Below are positions 27,889-36,489 of a DNA stretch of 64,000 nucleotides, piece after piece. Position numbers and translations under genes: made by a program. This stretch comes from CAIWHR01 sp963726765. Its GTDB lineage: Bacteria > Pseudomonadota > Gammaproteobacteria > Burkholderiales > Casimicrobiaceae. The notes under the pieces were generated by a model. It was given only the letters and a program-made list of their open reading frames with translations, was not told where the DNA came from and ran no database searches. The stretch lies in NCBI GenBank assembly GCA_963726765.1, contig CAVSDH010000010.1, positions 186,001 to 250,000 on the forward strand, given 5' to 3'. Numbering within the stretch: position 1 is the stretch's first letter; each line of letters begins with the position of its first letter.

Positions 27889-28902
27889 TTACGCGCTCCA
27901 CACGTCGGGAATTCCGACCGGCTTGTTCTGCGCGAGCGAAGCGACGGCTGCTTCGGCGATCGCCTGCGCCCGCATCCCGTCGATCAGGCCGGGCGACATG
28001 GGGACGCGCGTGCGAATCGCGGCGACCAGCGCATCGAGCTCCGCCATATAGGTCGGCGCGAAGCGTTCGTACCACGTCGGGTGAATGCCGTCCTCGACGA
28101 CATTCTTCCCCTGGTAGAGCGTGACGCCACGCTGCCGCTGCCGGCGCGACTCCAGCATGCCCTTCGAACCGAACACCTCGATCATTTCATCGTAGCCATA
28201 GGCCGTGCGCCGGCTGAAGCTGAACGTGGCCAGTGCCCCGGAGGCGAAACGCAGCGAAAGCGCAGCGGTATCGACATCTCCGTAGCCGGCATACTCGGGG
28301 TCGAACAGGCATCCGCCGGCGGCATACACTTCCACCGGCTCGGAGCCGGCCATCCAGCAGGCGAGATCGTAAAAATGCGTTCCCTTCTCGCGCAGCATCC
28401 CCCCGGCGCGATGAGCAGCCGCGGGTGGGGACGCTTCGTAGCTCCGCGACACGAGATGCATGGATTCGACGGCGCCGATTTCGCGCGCACGCACGCGGTC
28501 GTAAACGGCCCGATGGTGCACGTCGAACCGGCGGTTGAAACCGACGGCGGCGGTCACGCCGGCGGCGCGCGCCGCGTCGAGGCAGCGCTTCGCGCCGTCG
28601 AGGCTGTCCGCAATCGGCTTCTCGCACAGCACGGCCTTGCCCGCGCGGACGCTCGCCAGCACGTGCGCTTCGTGGACGTCGGTGGACGAGCCCACAACGA
28701 CCGCCTGCACGTCCGGGTCGGCGAGCATTTCGTCGACCTCGCTCGAGAATTTCGCGCCGTACCTCCCGGCCAGGTCCCGACCGCGGGTAGCGTCGACGTC
28801 GATCACCCAGCGCAATGAAGTGTCCGGGTGAGCGGAAATGTTCTGCGCGTGCACCCGGCCGATGACGCCGGCGCCGATCAGGGCAAAGGGGATCCTCGGC
28901 AT
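27889..28902 (-). CDS. Gfo/Idh/MocA oxidoreductase (inositol-dehydrogenase-like)
   Basis: 337 residues. The N-terminal Rossmann domain has IGAGVIGRVHAQNI (residues 8-21), and the conserved Lys is in LCEKPIADS. The C-terminal alpha/beta domain has GGMLREKGTHFYDLACWM with the usual catalytic His. It resembles myo-inositol 2-dehydrogenase and related cyclitol or sugar dehydrogenases. Its ATG follows the stop of the TIM-barrel gene directly (TAGATG), so the dehydrogenase/isomerase pair is tightly coupled, as in inositol-type pathways. Confidence 0.92.
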   Translation of the reverse strand: MPRIPFALIGAGVIGRVHAQNISAHPDTSLRWVIDVDATRGRDLAGRYGAKFSSEVDEMLADPDVQAVVVGSSTDVHEAHVLASVRAGKAVLCEKPIADSLDGAKRCLDAARAAGVTAAVGFNRRFDVHHRAVYDRVRAREIGAVESMHLVSRSYEASPPAAAHRAGGMLREKGTHFYDLACWMAGSEPVEVYAAGGCLFDPEYAGYGDVDTAALSLRFASGALATFSFSRRTAYGYDEMIEVFGSKGMLESRRQRQRGVTLYQGKNVVEDGIHPTWYERFAPTYMAELDALVAAIRTRVPMSPGLIDGMRAQAIAEAAVASLAQNKPVGIPDVWSA

Positions 28903-29730
28903 CTATACCGCCGTCTGCGCGCGGTCCTTGATCACCCCGATGACCTCGTCGGGATCCTTCGTCCACCAGTTGCGCTGCGAGAATATCTCGACCTCGACGT
29001 AGCCGGTGTATCCCGCCGCTTCGACCAGGCGGCGCATCGCCGGAAGGTCGATCACACCGTCGCCCATCATGCCGCGATCGAGGCGCAGGTCCTGTGTATC
29101 GGCGAGCCAGTCGCTCACGTGAAACGAGCAGATGCGCTTGCCCGCACGCGCGATCTCCGTCTCGAGATCGGGGTCCCACCATACGGCGTAGGTGTCGACC
29201 GCGATGCCGACGATGTCCTCGGCGTCGAGCCTGTCGCACCACGCGTTGGCGAGCCGCACGGTGGAGAGAACCGAGCGTGTCGCGCAGATCATCGGATGCA
29301 GCGGTTCCAGCGCAATCCGGACGCCGACGCTCCTCGCATGGGGAACGAGTTCCGCGATGCCGTCGAGCGCCCGCGCCCGCGCACCCGCAATGTCCTTGTC
29401 GCGGGATTCCACGCCCCCGGCAACGAAGATGAGGCACGGCGCCCCGACGGCGGCGGCCTCGTCCAGCGCGCGGCGCACCTCATCGCGCGCTGCAGCGGCT
29501 TTCGCGCGATCCGGCGACGTGATGAGCCCGCCCCAGCAGTAGCCGGAAAGCGCGATGCCCGCTTCGGCGACACGACGGGCGGTCCGCTCGACGCCGAATT
29601 CCCGCGTCTTGTCCCTCCACAGGCTCGTGCAGCGGACATCGTTCCTCGCCAGCGCGTCGAGGAATTGCGGCGTCGTGCACTGCTGCAGCAGCGTTACCTG
29701 GTGAATCGACAGGCGATCGGGATCAAGCAT
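28903..29730 (-). CDS. Xylose-isomerase-like TIM-barrel protein (sugar phosphate isomerase/epimerase family)
   Basis: 275 residues of the AP-endonuclease-2/xylose isomerase barrel fold. Candidate metal ligands are in VRIALEPLHP (Glu), VGIAVDTYAVWW (Asp), SFHVSDWL (His) and YVEVEIFS (Glu). The family includes sugar epimerases, inosose dehydratase (IolE) and bacterial 3-dehydroshikimate dehydratases (AsbF/QuiC type). Given neighbouring shikimate dehydrogenase and dehydroquinase genes, a dehydratase acting on a cyclic keto acid or inosose is plausible but unproven. It is coupled to the Gfo/Idh gene downstream. Confidence 0.88.
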   Translation of the reverse strand: MLDPDRLSIHQVTLLQQCTTPQFLDALARNDVRCTSLWRDKTREFGVERTARRVAEAGIALSGYCWGGLITSPDRAKAAAARDEVRRALDEAAAVGAPCLIFVAGGVESRDKDIAGARARALDGIAELVPHARSVGVRIALEPLHPMICATRSVLSTVRLANAWCDRLDAEDIVGIAVDTYAVWWDPDLETEIARAGKRICSFHVSDWLADTQDLRLDRGMMGDGVIDLPAMRRLVEAAGYTGYVEVEIFSQRNWWTKDPDEVIGVIKDRAQTAV

Positions 29731-29790
29731 CGTGGAGGTCCGGTGGGTCGTCCTGCGATCGTCGGCGTGGAGCGCGCGGGTTCGCGCGCA

Positions 29791-30630
29791 TCACGGATTG
29801 CGCAGCGCATGCTCGACGCGCGCACGAAGGTCGGGCGTCACCACCGGGCGCACGCCGAACCATTTTTCGAAGCAGACGGTCCCCTGATGCAGCAGCATGC
29901 CGAGCCCGTCCGACACGCGCAGGTTGCGCGCACGCGCCTTTTTCAGGAGCCCCGTCTCGAGCGGCACGTAGACAACGTCGGCGACGACGGCATCGGCGCA
30001 CACCGCCGACAGGTCGACGTCGAGGTCCGGATAGCCGACCATGCCGAACGACGCGGCGTTCACGACAAGACCGGCATCGTCGAGCGCCACGGCCAAATCT
30101 TCTTCCGTCGTCGGGATCACACTCGGACCAAACCGATCGCGCAGCGCTTTCGCCTTGACCAGTGTCCGGTTGTGGACGTGAATCCGCGACACACCGCGGT
30201 CCAGCAAGCCATAGATGACCGCACGCGCGGCGCCGCCTGCGCCGAACACGACCGCCTTTTCTGCCTGTCGATCCCAGCCTGGCGCGGACTCATCGAGCGC
30301 GGCAATGAAGCCGACGACGTCCGAGTTGGTCGAGCGGAGCGTGCCGTTGTCGAGCCAGATCACGTTGGCCGCGCCGATCGCGGTGGCGCGAGCATCGGCG
30401 TCGGTCAGCTTCAGCGCCATCTCCTTGTGCGGCATCGTCGCCGATCCGCCGACGTAGCCGCGATCGCCAAGGTGGGCGAGAAAATCCGCGAATTCTTCCG
30501 GCGGAACCGCCTCGAGTCGGAAATCGGCGTCAAGCCCGTGCTTCTCGATCCAGTACCCATGGATGATCGGGGCACGCGATTGCTTCACCGGCCACCCCAT
30601 CACGCACGCCGCAGGTCTTGCTGATGCCAC
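29791..30630 (-). CDS. Shikimate/quinate dehydrogenase homologue (AroE-like 1)
   Basis: 279 residues from GTG 30630, chosen because AGGAGGG sits 5 nt upstream. The catalytic Lys is in TMPHKE, Asn in GAANVIW and the catalytic Asp in NSDVVGF. The NAD(P) site is VVFGAGGAARAVIYG. In the substrate-carboxylate motif, shikimate dehydrogenase SxS-P appears as S18-R-A20-P, so the second serine is lost. The gene lies in the long leftward operon between an SDR and the TIM barrel, which argues for catabolism and not aromatic biosynthesis. Confidence 0.88.
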   Translation of the reverse strand: MASARPAACVMGWPVKQSRAPIIHGYWIEKHGLDADFRLEAVPPEEFADFLAHLGDRGYVGGSATMPHKEMALKLTDADARATAIGAANVIWLDNGTLRSTNSDVVGFIAALDESAPGWDRQAEKAVVFGAGGAARAVIYGLLDRGVSRIHVHNRTLVKAKALRDRFGPSVIPTTEEDLAVALDDAGLVVNAASFGMVGYPDLDVDLSAVCADAVVADVVYVPLETGLLKKARARNLRVSDGLGMLLHQGTVCFEKWFGVRPVVTPDLRARVEHALRNP

Positions 30631-30715
30631 GATCCCTCCTTCGCTGCGGCGTCCGGCCGCAACTGTCAACGACATGCGGCGCGAACGGTCGCGCGCGCAA
30701 TGACACCGTAGGCCG

Positions 30716-31507
30716 TCAGTAGAGTCCCGACGTGGCGCCGCCGTCGACGGCGATCGCCGTTCCCTGGATGTGCCGCGCGCGCTCCGCTGCACAGGAAGAG
30801 CGCCAGCGCCGCGACGTCCTCGGGCTTTCCGAGGCGCGCGAGCCCGTCCTTCGCGATCAGCGACGTGCGCACCTCTTCCACCGACGTGCCGCCGGCTTCG
30901 GCGCGCTGCCTGAACAGCTGCTCGACGCGCTCGGTCTCCGTCATTCCCGGAAGGATCGCGTTGACGTTGACGCCGTCGCGCTTGCCGAGCCCGGAAAGTC
31001 CCTTGGTGAAGTTGTGCATGGCCGCATTGACCGATCCGCCGATCAGGAACTCCGGGTCGGGCGTGCGCGCGGCGCCGCCGATGACGTTGACCACGTGCCC
31101 GCGCGACGGCCTTGAGTTGCGGCCAGAACAGGCGGCAAAGACGCACGCAGCCGAAGAACTTGAGCGCGAAGCCATCCTGCCAGGTGTCGTCGGACAGGTT
31201 CAGGAAGGCGCCGGCCCGCGTGGCCCCCGCCGAATTGACGAGGATGTCGCAGCGGCCGTGGCGCTCGGACACGAAACGGAACACCGTTTCGCAGCCGTCC
31301 TCGCGGCGAAGATCGGCGGCGCAGACGTCGGGTCGGATCGCCGCGACGCCCGCGACTGCCTCGAGCTGCCGCCTCGAGGTTCGCCTGCGACGAGGCCGCA
31401 AGCACGGTGCGCGCACCCTCCGCCGCGAAGGCCGCCGCGATCCCGCGACCGATGCCGCGGCTGCCCCCGGATATGACGACGACCTTTCCCGCGAATTCGC
31501 TTGCCAT
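30716..31507 (-). CDS. SDR-family oxidoreductase, three frameshifts
   Basis: A short-chain dehydrogenase of about 262 residues once corrected. The N-terminal SGGSRGIGRGIAAAFAAEGA is in one frame. CDILVNSAGATRAGAFLNL follows in a second, and VVNVIGGAARTPDPEFLIGG with NAAMHNFTKGLS in a third. HIQGTAIAVDGGATSGLY ends it at a stop at 30716. The breaks near 31365, 31100 and 30785 are each repaired by dropping one base (792 nt minus 3). The catalytic Tyr position reads N-A-A-M-H-N-F-T-K, so the Tyr of Y-x-x-x-K appears replaced, which is unusual for an active SDR. It lies 25 nt downstream of aroQ copy 1. Confidence 0.8.
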
Positions 31508-31532
31508 CGATGACTCCTTGGTTGCCTCGGCG

Positions 31533-31982
31533 TCAGGCCCTGGCGCCATTGCTTGCCGACACGGCGGCGCGCAGGCCCAGCAGATAGCTGTCGAGGCCGA
31601 AGCCGCAGATCTGACCCTTCACGATCTCCGCGAACACCGAATGATGCCGGAACGCTTCGCGCGCATGGATGTTCGACATGTGGATCTCGACGATCGGCAC
31701 CGTCAGAATCGCAAGCGCGTCGCGGATGCCGTAGCTGTAGTGAGTCCACGCGCCCGCATTGATGACCACGGCGTCCATCCTGTCGACGAAGGCCTGATGA
31801 ATCCGCTCGCACATCGCGCCTTCGTCGTTGGTCTGGAAGCTGACCACGTCGGCGTCGATTTCCTTGCCGAGCCGGCGCAGTTCGCCGTCGATCTCGGCGA
31901 GCGTGATCGTCCCATACTGGACGGGATCGCGCTTGCCGAACATGTTGTGGTTGATGCCGTGCAGCATGAGGATCTTTTTCAT
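31533..31982 (-). CDS. aroQ: Type II 3-dehydroquinate dehydratase (copy 1)
   Basis: A 149-residue dodecameric-type dehydroquinase that interconverts 3-dehydroquinate and 3-dehydroshikimate. The N-terminal loop is LHGINHNMFGKRDPVQYG, where the canonical form is NGPNLNLLGxREPxxYG: the Arg and catalytic Tyr are kept but the first Asn-Gly-Pro is altered. INAGAWTHYSYGIRDAL and the His motif EIHMSNIHAREAFRHHS are intact, as is the end GLDSYLLGLRAAV. The start at 31982 matches homologues. A near-identical paralogue lies at 35588. The operon context suggests quinate-type catabolism. Confidence 0.93.
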   Translation of the reverse strand: MKKILMLHGINHNMFGKRDPVQYGTITLAEIDGELRRLGKEIDADVVSFQTNDEGAMCERIHQAFVDRMDAVVINAGAWTHYSYGIRDALAILTVPIVEIHMSNIHAREAFRHHSVFAEIVKGQICGFGLDSYLLGLRAAVSASNGARA

Positions 31983-32002
31983 TTCACCGCTCCGCATTGA
32001 TA

Positions 32003-32752
32003 TCAGTAGGTGCCGCGACCGCCGGAAAGGTCGAAGGTCGCGCCGGTGCAGAAGCTGCATTCCGGCCCGGCGATCCACGCCACCATGGCCGCGATCTCGT
32101 CGACGGTCAGGAACCGCCCCATCGGGATTTTCGATTTGGCGGACGCGATATGTTCGGGCGTCATTTCACGGAAGAGATCGGTCTCCGTGATGACGGGCGC
32201 GATGCAATTCACGAGGACACCGGAACCGACCAGTTCGCGTGCGAGCGATTTGGTGAATCCGATCACGCCCGCCTTGGCCGACGCATAGGCGGCGATGCCG
32301 GGACTGCCTTCCTTCCCGGTGATCGACGACACGTTGACGATGCGCCCGTAGCCGGCCGCACGCATCGCCGGCGTCGCGACGCGGCAGCAATGGAACACGC
32401 CGGTGAGGTCGACAGCGAGCACGCGATCCCACGCTTCCAGCGGGTATTCCCAGACGGGAGCCACCGGGCCGTTCACGCCGGCGTTGTTGACGAGAATGTC
32501 GAGACGTCCGGTGCGCACCATCGTCGCGGCGAATCCGCGCTCGACCGATGCGAAATCGGAGACGTCGACGTCGACGACGGCCGCCGGCGCGAATCCCGCC
32601 GCCGATGCGTCGAACGCGTCCACGTCGCGATCCCAGACGACGACCGCGGCGCCCTCCCGCGCAAGCCGCGCGCCGATTCCGCGCCCGATGCCGCGCGCGG
32701 CGCCGGTGACGATCGCAACCTGGCCTTCCAGACTTCGTTTCGCTTCCGTCAT
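32003..32752 (-). CDS. SDR-family NAD(P)-dependent oxidoreductase (copy 2)
   Basis: A 249-residue short-chain dehydrogenase, paralogue of the one at 27093-27836. The cofactor motif is TGAARGIGRG, then NNAGVNGP and the active-site VSSITGKEG plus YASAKAGVIGF. Its C-terminal FDLSGGRGTY is nearly the same as in copy 1. Asp after strand 2 (VWDRDVD) suggests NAD. It sits between a Gfo/Idh gene and aroQ copy 1, whereas copy 1 sits next to a different Gfo/Idh gene. This suggests duplication of an SDR-plus-Gfo module. Confidence 0.93.
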   Translation of the reverse strand: MTEAKRSLEGQVAIVTGAARGIGRGIGARLAREGAAVVVWDRDVDAFDASAAGFAPAAVVDVDVSDFASVERGFAATMVRTGRLDILVNNAGVNGPVAPVWEYPLEAWDRVLAVDLTGVFHCCRVATPAMRAAGYGRIVNVSSITGKEGSPGIAAYASAKAGVIGFTKSLARELVGSGVLVNCIAPVITETDLFREMTPEHIASAKSKIPMGRFLTVDEIAAMVAWIAGPECSFCTGATFDLSGGRGTY

Positions 32753-32777
32753 TCCACTTTCCCGGTTTTCGTTCCTC

Positions 32778-33767
32778 TCACGCCGCGCCGCGATACTCGC
32801 GCAGCACGTCGTCGATGACTCCGGTCGTGCGGGCGCCGGAGGTGCCGGTGCTCGGGCACTTCCCTTGTCCGTTCAGCTCGTCGACGATGGTCTGGATCAG
32901 CGGCTGGTGTACGTGCGGCGGATCGTCAACCGGAATTTCCTCCACGACGTCTTTGCGCATGACGCGAATCGGGACGGGTCTGGTCGTCGAGAACCGGATG
33001 CGCCCGTCGGCGCCGACGATTTCGTTCCATTCCTCGTCGCGGTCCGCGGCGTAGCAGAACGATCCGCTGCCGTAGACACCGGACGCGAAACGGTACGTGG
33101 CGGTCACGACATCTTCGGGGCCGTAGGCGCCCGCCTGATTGCCGGCGAGCGCGCGAACGTTCTCGATCGGACCGAACACGTAGTCGAGGAAATCGAGCGT
33201 GTGGCTGACCATGTCGACGAATAGGCCGCCGCCCGAGCGGTTGGCATCGATGCGCCACGGCGGAGACCCCGGATTCATGTCCTCCGGCGCCCGCAGTCTC
33301 TGGAACTGGCGGCTCACCACCATCCGGACCGGCCCGACCGCACCACCTTGCACGAGATCGCGCACGGCCACGAATCTCGGCAACGCCCGTCGATAATAGG
33401 CAACCCACAGCGGGACACCGGCGGCTTGGCAGGCGGAGATCATCGAGTCGCACTGGCCGCGATCCATCGCCATCGGCTTCTCGACCAGGACCGGCTTGCC
33501 CGCCGCCGCGCAACGCAGGACGTAATCTCGGTGCGAATCGGGCGAAGTCGCAACGTAGACGGCATCGATGTCCCGTGCGCGAAGGATGGCGTCGGCGTCG
33601 TCGTGCCATCGCGCGACACCGTGCCGGCGCGCGAAATCGGCGGCCAGCGCCCCGTTGCGGCGCATGACCGCGACCAGCCGGGAGTGCGCCGCCTTGTAGA
33701 ATCCGGGCCCGCTCTTGACTTCGGTCACGTCGCCGCAGCCGATGATGCCCCAGCGTATCGTCTTCAT
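32778..33767 (-). CDS. Gfo/Idh/MocA oxidoreductase (GCGD/E type, copy 1)
   Basis: 329 residues. The Rossmann opening is IRWGIIGCGDVTEVKSGPGF, with the conserved Lys in LVEKPMAMD. The C-terminal half has NRSGGGLFVDMVSHTLDFLD (catalytic His region) and ends with CPSTGTSGARTTGVIDD. It is clearly paralogous to the protein at 51160-52182, with the same opening, the same WVAYYRRALPRF/GLPRF block and the same PP-VHQPLIQ-IVDE motif. It probably oxidises a cyclic polyol or sugar hydroxyl. It is the seventh gene of the long operon. Confidence 0.92.
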   Translation of the reverse strand: MKTIRWGIIGCGDVTEVKSGPGFYKAAHSRLVAVMRRNGALAADFARRHGVARWHDDADAILRARDIDAVYVATSPDSHRDYVLRCAAAGKPVLVEKPMAMDRGQCDSMISACQAAGVPLWVAYYRRALPRFVAVRDLVQGGAVGPVRMVVSRQFQRLRAPEDMNPGSPPWRIDANRSGGGLFVDMVSHTLDFLDYVFGPIENVRALAGNQAGAYGPEDVVTATYRFASGVYGSGSFCYAADRDEEWNEIVGADGRIRFSTTRPVPIRVMRKDVVEEIPVDDPPHVHQPLIQTIVDELNGQGKCPSTGTSGARTTGVIDDVLREYRGAA

Positions 33768-33813
33768 CGTATCCGTCGACGTCGATCGTTGCCGCCCCGG
33801 CGAAGCGCCCGCC

Positions 33814-35046
33814 TCATGCCGAAAGCCGGGCGACGGCTTCCTCGGCGTGCAGCACGCCGTCCTTCACCATGGCGTCGATTTCCTGGTTCGAGAAGCCGAG
33901 CCTCGCCGCGATCGCGCGATTGTGCTGCCCCATCAGCGGCGCGACCGACCGCGGCGTCACGTCGCAGTCCGAGAACTTGAACGGTATGTTGGCGAGCTTG
34001 ACCCTGCCCAGCACCGGATGATCCTGCTCGACGATCATGTTGCGCGCGCGCACCTGCGGATCCGCGAGCACGGCATCGATGTTCTGCACGGGTGCGCAGG
34101 GCACCTCGGCAGCGTCGAGCGCGGCCGTGCACTCCTTGACCGACCTTGATTTCGTCCAGGCCTTCACCTTGCCGAGGACTTCGCCACGATTCGCATTGCG
34201 GCCTTCCGGGTCGTGGAACCGCGTGTCCGCCGCAAGCGCATCGCCGCCGACCACCTTGGCGAGACGCTTCCAGGCGTCGTCCACCTGCGCCGCGATGACG
34301 AGGTTGCCGTCGCTCGCGGGGAACACGCCGTAGACCGTTGCCTGCGGCAGGTCGTGCCCGGTCTGCACGGGAAGCTCCCTGCCCCCGCTCATCGTGTAGC
34401 ACTGCACCGCGAAGTCGTGCATGCCGATCATGCAGTCGTAGAGTGCGGTGTCGATGTGCTGGCCCTTGCCGGTCGCGTTGCGGCCCACCAGCGCGGCACA
34501 GACCGCGGCGACTCCGTGGATTCCCGCGTACATGTCGGCGATCGGCATCCGGAAGAGCGGCGGAGGCTCGCCGGGCACGCCGATCATCGCCATCGCACCG
34601 CTCTTGGCTTCGGCGATCACGCCGAACCCGGGTCTCGACGCGTCGGGGCCCGTATGCCCGTACGCAGAAACCGAGCAATAGACGAGGCGCGGATTGCGCT
34701 TCGCGAGTTCTTCGTAACCCAGGCCCAGCTTGTCGAGAGCTCCCGGACGGTAGTTCTCGACGAACACGTCCGCCGTGCGCACGAGCTCGTGCACGAGCTT
34801 CAGCCCGCGGGCGTCCTTCAGATTGACGCACAATCCCTGCTTTCCCATGTTCTGCTGCAGGAAGTAGCCGCTCTGGCCGTCCTTGAAATACGGATGGTGC
34901 CGGCCCGCGTCGCCCGCCGGCGGGCGCTCGACCTTGATCACCTCGGCCCCCATGCCGGCAAGGCAGCGCGACAGGTACGGACCGGCCAGGAAGTGCGTGT
35001 AGTCGACGACCCGCATGCCCGCGAGCGGGAGAGGTTGCGTTGCCAT
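33814..35046 (-). CDS. CaiB/BaiF-type class III CoA-transferase
   Basis: A 410-residue family III CoA-transferase (formyl-CoA transferase / CaiB fold). It shows the opening GMRVVDYTHFLAGPYLSRCL, the GAEVIKVERP block, KQGLCVNLKDARGL and the nucleophilic Asp in GKGQHIDTALYDCMIG (about residue 170). It would attach CoA to a carboxylic acid from the substrate. The following MaoC hydratase gene is 30 nt upstream in the transcription order, so activation and hydration are encoded together in the same operon as AroQ and AroE-like proteins. Confidence 0.93.
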   Translation of the reverse strand: MATQPLPLAGMRVVDYTHFLAGPYLSRCLAGMGAEVIKVERPPAGDAGRHHPYFKDGQSGYFLQQNMGKQGLCVNLKDARGLKLVHELVRTADVFVENYRPGALDKLGLGYEELAKRNPRLVYCSVSAYGHTGPDASRPGFGVIAEAKSGAMAMIGVPGEPPPLFRMPIADMYAGIHGVAAVCAALVGRNATGKGQHIDTALYDCMIGMHDFAVQCYTMSGGRELPVQTGHDLPQATVYGVFPASDGNLVIAAQVDDAWKRLAKVVGGDALAADTRFHDPEGRNANRGEVLGKVKAWTKSRSVKECTAALDAAEVPCAPVQNIDAVLADPQVRARNMIVEQDHPVLGRVKLANIPFKFSDCDVTPRSVAPLMGQHNRAIAARLGFSNQEIDAMVKDGVLHAEEAVARLSA

Positions 35047-35076
35047 GAATTCGCTCCGGAAAGTGGAAGGGCCGAG

Positions 35077-35529
35077 TCAGGCGCCGGGCCGGCGCGGGAT
35101 CATGAGCTTGTGCGCGCCGCGCTGAACTACTTCGCCCTTCTGATTGACGAGCTCGCACGGGATGATCACGATGCCCCACCCGGGCTTGCTCCTGGACGGC
35201 CGCATGCTTTCGATACGGAACTTCACGTGCAGCGTGTCGCCTATCCTGATCGGCAGCAGGAAATCCCAGTTCCAGCCCAGCGACATGCCGGGCAGAAAGC
35301 GGTAGTCCGCCTGGCACTTGAGGCCGTCGGCGACGGCGAGGCCGAACAGACCGTGCGCCACGCGCTCGCCGAAATGCGACTTCCGCGCGTATTCCTCGTC
35401 GACATGCAGCGGAGTGTGGTCGCCGGAGACGTCGGCGTACAGGTCGATCATCGCCCCCGTCACCGTCATCGTCGGGCTCACGCCGGCGTCGCCGACCTTC
35501 GCGTCGTCCCAGTAGCGTGCTTCTGCCAT
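35077..35529 (-). CDS. MaoC-family (R)-specific enoyl-CoA hydratase-like protein
   Basis: A 150-residue single hot-dog domain. The catalytic Asp/His pair is in SGDHTPLHVDEEYA (residues 36-49), the family signature. RVAHGLFGLAVADGL is the central helix. Proteins of this family hydrate enoyl-CoA thioesters; some act as dehydratases on C4-C5 branched acids. It lies between aroQ copy 2 and the CoA-transferase, which supports a CoA-thioester phase after ring-type dehydration steps. Confidence 0.92.
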   Translation of the reverse strand: MAEARYWDDAKVGDAGVSPTMTVTGAMIDLYADVSGDHTPLHVDEEYARKSHFGERVAHGLFGLAVADGLKCQADYRFLPGMSLGWNWDFLLPIRIGDTLHVKFRIESMRPSRSKPGWGIVIIPCELVNQKGEVVQRGAHKLMIPRRPGA

Positions 35530-35587
35530 GCGGATGCTCCTGATTGAACGTTTTCTGCGAACCGTGCCCGGTCGATGCGTGCGTCGG

Positions 35588-36031
35588 TCAGCCCGCCGCG
35601 CTGGCCGACACGGCGGCGCGCAGCCCGAGCAGATAGCTGTCGATGCCGAATCCCGCGATGTAGCCTTTGGCTATCGCGGAAACGACGGAGTGCTGGCGGA
35701 ACTGATCGCGCGCGTGATTGTTCGACATGTGGACCTCGACGATCGGCACCGTCAGGATCGCGAGCGCGTCGCGCAGGCCATAGCTGTAGTGCGTCCACGC
35801 CCCGGCATTGATGATCACGCCGTCCGCCTTCTCGACGAATGCCTGATGAATCCGCTCGCACATCGCGCCTTCGTGGTTGGTCTGGAAACTCTGCACCTCG
35901 ACGCCCAGCTCGCCGCCGAGGGCGCGCATCCTCTGGTCGATTTCGGCCAGCGTGACCGTGCCGTAATACTTCGGCTCGCGCTTGCCGAACATGTCGTGAT
36001 TCACGCCATGCAGCATCAGGAATTTCTTCAT
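35588..36031 (-). CDS. aroQ: Type II 3-dehydroquinate dehydratase (copy 2)
   Basis: 147 residues, paralogous to the copy at 31533. It has the same variant N-terminal loop, LHGVNHDMFGKREPKYYG, retaining the catalytic Tyr and Arg. It also shows INAGAWTHYSYGLRDAL, EVHMSNNHARDQFRQHS and the end GIDSYLLGLRAAVSAS. The start ATG 36031 is preceded by GGGAGATC. Two type II enzymes plus a type I enzyme at 54816 in one island is far beyond the needs of biosynthesis. This copy is followed by a VOC gene upstream in the operon. Confidence 0.93.
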   Translation of the reverse strand: MKKFLMLHGVNHDMFGKREPKYYGTVTLAEIDQRMRALGGELGVEVQSFQTNHEGAMCERIHQAFVEKADGVIINAGAWTHYSYGLRDALAILTVPIVEVHMSNNHARDQFRQHSVVSAIAKGYIAGFGIDSYLLGLRAAVSASAAG

Positions 36032-36066
36032 CGGAGATCTCCCAATCGTGACGATTTCCGGCAGCG

Positions 36067-36456
36067 TCAGGCGCGCGGGTCGACGGCCAGCGCCGCCGCA
36101 ACCGCGTTGCCGGTCGCCTGAATGACCTCGACGCACAGGCCGTCGGGCAGTGCGAGCCAGTTCCGTCCCTGCACCATGGGCGTGACGCCGTTCCACAAGT
36201 ACGCCTCCGCGAGTGCCGCCTCGAGATCCTCGGTCATGACACCGAGGTGCGCGAGTCGTCCTTCGGGACCCTCGAATCCGGGGTCTGCCATCAGCTGCAC
36301 GCCGCCGACCGTCCAGATCTGGCGGGGATTGTCGGCCGGACCGTCGATTTCGCGGATCGGCATGCCGAACACCTCGCGGAAGAAGCGGACATGCCAGCCG
36401 ATGTCCCGCACCCGAACCGCAACGTGTTCGACATAGGATCGCTTCCGATAGGGCAT
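36067..36456 (-). CDS. VOC superfamily protein (glyoxalase/dioxygenase fold)
   Basis: A 129-residue protein with the VOC beta-alpha-beta-beta-beta fold. Candidate metal ligands are His in YVEHVAVRVRDI, His in RLAHLGVMTED and Glu in LCVEVIQATG, matching the H-H-E pattern. Methylmalonyl-CoA epimerase, glyoxalase I and extradiol dioxygenases share this fold. Within the operon it could epimerise or cleave an intermediate, but no specific function can be assigned. Confidence 0.85.
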   Translation of the reverse strand: MPYRKRSYVEHVAVRVRDIGWHVRFFREVFGMPIREIDGPADNPRQIWTVGGVQLMADPGFEGPEGRLAHLGVMTEDLEAALAEAYLWNGVTPMVQGRNWLALPDGLCVEVIQATGNAVAAALAVDPRA

Positions 36457-36489
36457 CGCCGGTGTCTTTCAGAGTGCAGGTCCGTCGTC

